Shown piece by piece: positions 5,310 to 5,915 of a stretch of 5,915 bases of DNA (position 1 is the stretch's first letter; every line of letters begins with the position of its first letter). Under the pieces are notes generated by a model. That model did not search any database, was not told the origin of the DNA, and worked only from the letters and a program-made list of their open reading frames with translations. Source of the stretch: a bacterium. Its GTDB lineage: Bacteria > Oederibacteriota > Muellerivitia > Muellerivitales > Muellerivitaceae. A program made the position numbers and the translations under genes. The stretch covers positions 1 to 5,915 of the forward strand of contig JAICXI010000131.1 in NCBI GenBank assembly GCA_025980505.1, given 5' to 3'.

Positions 5310-5915
5310 ATGAGAAAAGTCCTGCGGATATCCGGTTGGTTGGCCTTGGCGGGGGCGGCGGGTTTGTTGTCCGCCCGCGGTTTCGCCCAAACCACCGAGG
5401 TCGGGTTGCGCCTGGACGTCGACAAACGCCAGGTGGCGGTGGGGGATACGCTCACGGTGACCATCGAGTTCAGGCAAGTGGGCGTCAACAACACCTTCAC
5501 CGGATCGCCTTCCATCTCCACACCGGAGCATTTCGAGATCCAGGGGCAATCCTCGGCCACCCAGGTCACCATCGTCAACCAGCAGACGGCCCAGATTTCC
5601 ACCACCCGTTACAGCCTGACGGCCACCAAGCCGGGGGACGAGGCCATCGGGCCGGCCCTATTGATCTACCAGGACGACCGGGGGAAAAAGCACGAAATCA
5701 AATCCAACGTGGCCAATGTCACGGTCGTGGAAAAACGCGGCTTTTCCCTTTTCGGGAACAAGGGCGGGAGCGCGCCCGCGCCCCCACCGCAAGCCAATCC
5801 CCCGGCCGCCGGCTCGCCCGACGAACTAAGGGGGCTGAAACCGCTCCTGCCCGAATCTTTTTCCTTCTTGAAACCCGTTCTCCTGGTTTTGATACTGGGG
5901 GCCATCGCGGGTTTC
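5310..5915 (+). CDS. batD: BatD, partial (N-terminal 202 codons, runs off the window)
   Basis: An open frame from ATG 5310 to the end of the window with no stop. It begins with a signal peptide (MRKVLRISGWLALAGAAGLL, likely cleaved after GFA at residue 26). Residues about 28-142 are a beta-rich domain typical of BatD: VGDTLTVTIEF, then FEIQGQSSATQVTIVN, then STTRYSLTATKPGDEAIGPA. A Pro/Ala/Gly-rich linker follows (about 150-170), then a hydrophobic stretch from about 185 (FLKPVLLVLILGAIAGF) that is probably a membrane segment. BatD is a membrane-anchored periplasmic protein of the Bat cluster, linked to oxygen or envelope stress tolerance. The early membrane segment suggests a short form with one beta domain, while many BatD proteins carry more. 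The gene is 86 bases after batC, with a good ribosome binding site. Confidence 0.82.
   Translation, partial: MRKVLRISGWLALAGAAGLLSARGFAQTTEVGLRLDVDKRQVAVGDTLTVTIEFRQVGVNNTFTGSPSISTPEHFEIQGQSSATQVTIVNQQTAQISTTRYSLTATKPGDEAIGPALLIYQDDRGKKHEIKSNVANVTVVEKRGFSLFGNKGGSAPAPPPQANPPAAGSPDELRGLKPLLPESFSFLKPVLLVLILGAIAGF

Overview
This window is a GC-rich stretch of a bacterial chromosome with every recognisable gene on the + strand. The genes are closely packed, and most carry a Shine-Dalgarno-like sequence. Signal-peptide-bearing BatC and BatD plus membrane-anchored VWA proteins suggest a cell with a substantial periplasm, probably Gram-negative. The codon style (many TTG, GGG, CCC and AAG) and the gene order resemble environmental or deeply branching lineages, but no marker gene is present and I do not assign a phylum.

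The left part (1-1092) holds a small FmdB-type zinc-ribbon protein, a 142-base gap, and two small hydrophobic proteins of 59 and 115 residues that I do not recognise. The 59-residue gene is short and easy to miss. The rest (1093-5915) is a Bat (Bacteroides aerotolerance-type) cluster: a DUF58 protein, a 157-base structured gap, batA, batB, batC, and the first 202 codons of batD, which runs off the right edge.

In the usual model, a MoxR AAA+ ATPase acts with DUF58, BatA and BatB (VWA/MIDAS proteins), BatC (periplasmic TPR protein) and BatD (beta-rich, membrane-anchored protein) in envelope stress or oxidative-stress tolerance. The molecular mechanism is not settled. No moxR lies in this window; the two small membrane proteins occupy the position just upstream of DUF58 where moxR is commonly found.

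The most striking observation is an in-frame TAG at codon 122 of batA, inside the VWA domain, with the reading frame and all MIDAS residues intact on both sides. By ungapped comparison with BatB next door, the stop replaces a single residue. It could be a recent nonsense mutation, a sequence error, or a read-through codon. The gap ahead of batA is also unusual: it carries two perfect inverted repeats with 4-base A/T loops, a 10-base direct repeat, and a weak stem next to the batA ribosome binding site.
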